From NCBI RefSeq assembly GCF_964273065.1, contig NZ_OZ186815.1, forward strand, positions 6,510,001 to 6,574,000: a stretch of DNA of 64,000 nucleotides. The letters run 5' to 3'. This document shows positions 60,481 through 64,000 of the stretch, one piece after another. Within the stretch, counting starts at the first letter, position 1. Each line of letters starts with the position of its first letter. The position numbers and the translations under genes are program-made. The stretch comes from Nocardiopsis dassonvillei_B. Its GTDB lineage: Bacteria > Actinomycetota > Actinomycetes > Streptosporangiales > Streptosporangiaceae. Under the pieces are notes generated by a model. That model worked only from the letters and a program-made list of their open reading frames with translations. It had not been told where the DNA came from and ran no database searches.

Positions 60481-62603
60481 GCGTCCGGCAGCGGACCAGT
60501 GAGCCCCTGCCGACCGCCCCCCGGCGGCTCCCGCCGTGCACCGGACCGCACCCCGGTCCGCGCGGCGCCGCCGGGGCGGCGGTCCTCGCCGCCCTGGCGG
60601 CCGGCATCCTCGCGGTGGGCCTGTGGCACCTCGCCCAGGGCACCTCGGGCGTGGGCTGGTGGGACCTGGTTCGCTTCTCGTTCGGGGCCCGGGAGGAGGT
60701 CGGCGGGGTCCCGGTCGGCGACGTGCTGGCGGGATCGCGGCTGCCGCGCCTGTTCGCCGGGGTGGCCGTGGGCTTCGCCCTCGGCGTCGCCGGAGCGCTG
60801 CTGCAATCGGTCACGCGCAACGCCCTGGCCTCCCCCGACACCCTCGCGGTCACGGCGGGGTCCCACTTCTCCCTGACCCTGGTCGCCGCGTTCGGGATCG
60901 CCGTCCCGCTCTGGGCCTCGGGGCTGGCGGCCCTCGCCGGAGGGCTGCTGGCCGCCGCGCTCGTGCTGGGGCTGGCCGGCCGCACCGCGGGGACGGCCAC
61001 CACACGCCTCATCCTGGCCGGTTCGGCTACGGCGATGACCCTGGACGCGGCGACCGGGATGCTGCTGATCCTGTTCAAGGAGAACACCACCGGCCTCTTC
61101 GCCTGGGGGAGCGGCTCCCTCGTCCAGCTCAACATCGACGCCTCCCTGCGCGCGCTGCCGCTCATCGCCGCGGTTCTGGTGGCTGCGCTGCTGCTGAGCC
61201 GGCGGCTGGACGTGCTGGGCCTGGGTGACGACACCGCGGCCTCGCTCGGCGTGCCCGTCGGCTCGACACGGGTGGCGGCGGTGCTCTGCGCGGTGCTCCT
61301 GACCGCGGTGTCGGTGACCTTGGCGGGCCCGATCGCCTTCATCGGACTGGGCGCCCCCGTGCTGGCGCGCCTGATCTCCGGCCGTATCCCGGTGCTGCGG
61401 CGCCACCTCCTCCTCGTGACCGTCTCCGGGCTGCTGGGCGCACTGCTGGTCCTACTCGCGGACGCCTCGCTGCGCGCGCTGCTGGGCGCCGAAGGCGCCG
61501 CCTCGATCCCCACCGGGGTGCCGACGGCGCTGCTGGGCGGCGTCCTCATCGTCGTCCTGGCCCTGCGCCTGCGCGACGCGGGCCCGGTCCGCAGACCCCC
61601 CGGAGCGCGGAGCGGACCGCGGTCGCGCCGGCGTTTCCTCGGTGTCCTGCTCGTCACGGCGGCCCTGCTCGCCGGGGCGGTGCTCACCGGTGTGCTCGCA
61701 GGCGGCCTGTGGCTGCGCACCGGGGACATCGTGCTCTGGCTCCAGGGAACCGCCCCGGAACTGGTCGGCCGGGCCCTGGACGAACGCGTCCCCCGCGTGG
61801 CCGCCGCTGTCCTGGCCGGTGCGGCGCTCGCCCTGGCCGGGGGCGTCGTCCAGGGCGCCGTGCGCAACCCGCTCGCCGAACCCGGGTTGCTGGGCATCAC
61901 GGCCGGGGCCGGGCTGGGCGCGGTGATCGTCGTGACCTCGGTGCCGGCCGACGGCTACCCCGCGCTCGTCACCGCGGCGGTCCTCACCGGCCTGGCCACA
62001 TTCGCGCTGATCACCGTGCTGGCCTGGCGTGGGGCGCTGCGCCCGGACCGGTTCGTCCTGATCGGCATCGGGTGCGGGTACGCCCTGAGCGCCGCCACGA
62101 CGTTCCTCCTGCTGCGCGCCGACCCCTGGCAGACCCCGCGCATCTTCACGTGGCTGTCCGGAACGACCTACGGGCGCACCGTCGCGGACGTCGTGCCGGT
62201 CGCCGTGGCCCTGGTCCTGGCGGCACCCCTGCTGCTGGGCCTGGCCCGCCACCTCGACCTGCTCGCCGTCGACGAGGACACGCCGCGCATTCTCGGCCTG
62301 CGGGTGGAGCGCACCCGCCTGACTCTGCTGGCCGTGGCCGCGGTCCTGGCCGCCGTCAGCGTGGTCGCGGTCGGGGTCGTCGGCTTCGCCGGGCTCGTCG
62401 CGCCCCATCTGGCCCGGGCGCTGGTCGGTGCCCGGCACGGGCGCGGCCTCCCGGTCGCGATGCTGGTGGGCGCACTGCTGGTGTGCGTCGCCGACACCCT
62501 GGGCCGAACCCTGATCGCCCCCGCCCAACTGCCGGCCGGGCTCATGATCGCCCTTGTCGGAGCCCCCTACCTCCTCTGGCTGCTGCGCGGCTCCCGCGTA
62601 TGA
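60477..62603 (+). CDS. Fused FecCD-type siderophore permease (two permeases in one chain)
   Basis: A 708-residue protein with two tandem FecCD domains, like FhuB. Each half carries the family motifs: GSRLPRLFAGVAVGFALGVAGALLQ with LASPDTLAVTAGSHFSL, and DERVPRVAAAVLAGAALALA with LAEPGLLGITAGAGLGAV. The GPIAFIGLGAPVLARLISG and GVVGFAGLVAPHLARALVG segments are the two coupling regions that contact the ATPase. About 18-20 TM helices in total. The ATGA overlap couples it to the lipoprotein gene. Confidence 0.92.
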   Translation: MSVRQRTSEPLPTAPRRLPPCTGPHPGPRGAAGAAVLAALAAGILAVGLWHLAQGTSGVGWWDLVRFSFGAREEVGGVPVGDVLAGSRLPRLFAGVAVGFALGVAGALLQSVTRNALASPDTLAVTAGSHFSLTLVAAFGIAVPLWASGLAALAGGLLAAALVLGLAGRTAGTATTRLILAGSATAMTLDAATGMLLILFKENTTGLFAWGSGSLVQLNIDASLRALPLIAAVLVAALLLSRRLDVLGLGDDTAASLGVPVGSTRVAAVLCAVLLTAVSVTLAGPIAFIGLGAPVLARLISGRIPVLRRHLLLVTVSGLLGALLVLLADASLRALLGAEGAASIPTGVPTALLGGVLIVVLALRLRDAGPVRRPPGARSGPRSRRRFLGVLLVTAALLAGAVLTGVLAGGLWLRTGDIVLWLQGTAPELVGRALDERVPRVAAAVLAGAALALAGGVVQGAVRNPLAEPGLLGITAGAGLGAVIVVTSVPADGYPALVTAAVLTGLATFALITVLAWRGALRPDRFVLIGIGCGYALSAATTFLLLRADPWQTPRIFTWLSGTTYGRTVADVVPVAVALVLAAPLLLGLARHLDLLAVDEDTPRILGLRVERTRLTLLAVAAVLAAVSVVAVGVVGFAGLVAPHLARALVGARHGRGLPVAMLVGALLVCVADTLGRTLIAPAQLPAGLMIALVGAPYLLWLLRGSRV

Positions 62604-62643
62604 CCCGCCGCCCCGTCCGACCGGAACCCGTCAGGAGTACCGC

Positions 62644-63723
62644 ATGCCGCCCCGCCGCCCGGACCTGCACGCCCCCAGTACCGTCGTCGTCCCGTTCGAT
62701 CCGGCCACCCCGCCCGCACAGCTGGCGCCGATCACACCCGGAGAGGTGCTCGAACGCTGGGGCGCGGTCGACCGCTCGGCCCACACACCGGAAATCGTGG
62801 CCGTCCCTGCCGCCGAAGGAGAGGGCTGGACCGGTGCCGCGCTGGTGACAGGACGCCCTGGGGCGGCCTACCGCAAGATCGTCGACGCCGTCGGCGACGT
62901 GCCCGCAGCCGTGGACGCGGTCCTCAGGCATGCACGGGGCCGGGAAGCGGTCCAGGTCAAGTGGGAGGGTTGGACGGCGCCCGCCGCGCAGGCGGCGGCC
63001 GCCGGGTTCACCCCGATGGAGGCACCCCCCGGCTCCGCCCCGGACGCGGACGGGCCGGAGACGGGCCACGTGCGCTGGCTGGCCGGGGACGTGGTGGCCG
63101 AGCCCCCGTACCTCCGGCAGAGCACGAACTTCACCTGCGGCGCCGTCGTCGCCCTGGTCGCGCGGGCACAGGCCGGGGTGGTACCCCGGGACTCCCTCGA
63201 CCGTCCGGCGGAGCTGGCCCTGTGGCGCCGCGCCACGAACTTCCCCGCCTGCGAGCCCGTCGGGCTGGGCGTCGCCGTGCGCGGCGCGTGGCCGTCCGGG
63301 ACGGTCACGGTCCTCCTCGACACGGACCGGCCCGTCCTGCTGGAGTCCTACTCCGGCGACGAGCGGGAGTGGCGCGCCGTCCTCCAGGAGGCGTCGCGCA
63401 CGGAGGCCGCGGCCGCCGGGGTCCCCGTCGAGCGGCGCCGTCCGACCGTGGCCGACGTCCGCGGCATGGTCGGACGGGGTGGGCACATCCTGCTGCTGGT
63501 CTCCCTCGCCGCGATGCAGGGCTTCGACGTGCCGCACTGGGTGCTGTGCCACGGCGCCGTGCCGGGCGCCCTCGTGCTGGAGGATCCCTGGACCAACGCC
63601 GCCACGGGCGACACCTGGGTCGACGCCCACCTGCTGCCGGTGGCCGACACCTCGCTCGACGCCATGTGGGCGGTCGAGCGGGACCGCCGCCGCGGCGCCG
63701 TGTTCCTCGGGAACCCCGTATGA
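62644..63723 (+). CDS. Peptidase C39-like family protein in the siderophore operon
   Basis: A 359-residue cytoplasmic protein; ATG 62644 follows CAGGAGTACCGC. The C-terminal half is a C39-like domain: YLRQSTNFTCGAVVALVARA with Cys165, DVPHWVLCHG with His298 and LVLEDPWTN with Asp314, in the order of the Cys-His-Asp active site. The N-terminal about 120 residues look like a separate alpha/beta part. Such genes often end siderophore ABC operons in actinobacteria; a role in releasing or processing the imported siderophore is only a guess. Confidence 0.78.
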   Translation: MPPRRPDLHAPSTVVVPFDPATPPAQLAPITPGEVLERWGAVDRSAHTPEIVAVPAAEGEGWTGAALVTGRPGAAYRKIVDAVGDVPAAVDAVLRHARGREAVQVKWEGWTAPAAQAAAAGFTPMEAPPGSAPDADGPETGHVRWLAGDVVAEPPYLRQSTNFTCGAVVALVARAQAGVVPRDSLDRPAELALWRRATNFPACEPVGLGVAVRGAWPSGTVTVLLDTDRPVLLESYSGDEREWRAVLQEASRTEAAAAGVPVERRRPTVADVRGMVGRGGHILLLVSLAAMQGFDVPHWVLCHGAVPGALVLEDPWTNAATGDTWVDAHLLPVADTSLDAMWAVERDRRRGAVFLGNPV

Positions 63724-63962
63724 GGGGCCCGCTCCCGCTTCACACCGACCCGTCGACCGCGTGCCCGCGGCATCGCCCGGGTGGCCGCCCCGCCCAGCGG
63801 GGGAACTGGGAGAAGGCGGTGCCGGAGAAGCCCACGAGGCAGGTGGCCTCGTCCACCGGCCTCCTGCGACCGGCAGACGGACGGGAGGCAAAGGAGTGAC
63901 TTTTACTCTGTTCTCAATCGGCTCGCAGAGAACCCTAAGGTTCATTCCCTACCTTCGTCTCC
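63724..63962. promoter_or_regulatory. Spacer with a short palindrome before the last gene start
   Basis: No gene is evident. GAACC-CTAA-GGTTC (63930-63943) is a small palindrome in an AT-richer promoter-like stretch, about 20 bases before an ATG at 63963. It resembles half of an iron box only weakly. Confidence 0.4.
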
Positions 63963-64000
63963 ATGACGAACAACTACCGCCGAAAGACCGTGGGCGCCCG
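63963..64000 (+). CDS. Possible gene start cut by the window edge
   Basis: ATG 63963 opens MTNNYRRKTVGA before the sequence ends. No ribosome site is obvious. The preceding AT-rich promoter-like stretch supports a start, but product and reality cannot be judged from 12 codons. Confidence 0.3.
   Translation, partial: MTNNYRRKTVGA

Noticed and set aside
1..64000. CRISPR arrays
   Set aside because: No regularly spaced direct repeats of 24-40 bp were seen, and no cas gene is present.
1..64000. rRNA operons or complete tRNA genes
   Set aside because: Only a tRNA 3' half at 34534-34578 was recognised; no cloverleaf or rRNA sequence was found.

Overview
The window is very GC-rich DNA from a filamentous actinobacterium; codon use, leaderless or GTG starts, Tat and lipobox signals, DmdR/IdeR-like iron boxes and AICE-type genes all fit, and the overall gene style suggests Nocardiopsis or a close relative (genus is an inference). 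About 0-22 kb and 57.5-64 kb look like ordinary chromosome. The middle (about 22-57 kb) is an accessory island full of broken insertion sequences, toxin-immunity genes and lower-GC genes. || 0-10 kb: a truncated SDR gene and a divergent XRE/MmyB-type regulator, a small NADP-dependent oxidoreductase, a frameshifted methyltransferase remnant, then a copper-handling block (membrane protein, ECF sigma factor, SCO1 chaperone, Tat-exported DyP peroxidase, PCuAC-like chaperone) and, convergent to it, a two-gene membrane redox unit (ferric-reductase-like cytochrome and PepSY protein). || 10-22 kb: a complete galactofuranose-type sugar ABC operon (ytfQ-ytfR-ytfT-yjfF) with a divergent LacI repressor and two matching operators; two inverted copies of an approximately 180-bp element sit at the 3' ends of yjfF and ytfQ. 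Then carboxymuconolactone decarboxylase, two GNAT enzymes, pirin, a MarR repressor, a DUF5996 gene and a decayed isochorismatase. A 16-bp motif recurs at the marR, DUF5996 and isochorismatase promoters and probably defines the MarR regulon. || 22-34 kb: fragments of TnpB, ISL3 and several IS5-type elements, an orphan immunity-like gene, a papain-like orphan, a tandemly duplicated gene family, a HINT-YwqJ-type deaminase toxin cassette with a SUKH-3-type immunity gene, and one intact IS5-family element. || 34-50 kb: bounded by 15.7-kb-spaced direct repeats, the left one carrying the 3' half of a tRNA. Inside is a large polymorphic toxin locus (secreted LamG protein, 2382-residue RHS-HINT-deaminase protein, candidate immunity protein), a tyrosine-integrase fragment and a lower-GC STAND NTPase with Sel1/TPR-like repeats, a plausible defence gene. 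|| 50-57 kb: a DUF2637 (AICE-type) membrane protein, three proteins with PD-(D/E)XK-like signatures (one small and zinc-ribbon-like, one CoiA-like, one 827-residue protein) and a dead transposase: a possible defence or mobility cluster. || 57.5-64 kb: AraC regulator, iron box, and a siderophore uptake operon (ATPase, lipoprotein, fused FecCD permease) ending in a C39-type peptidase.
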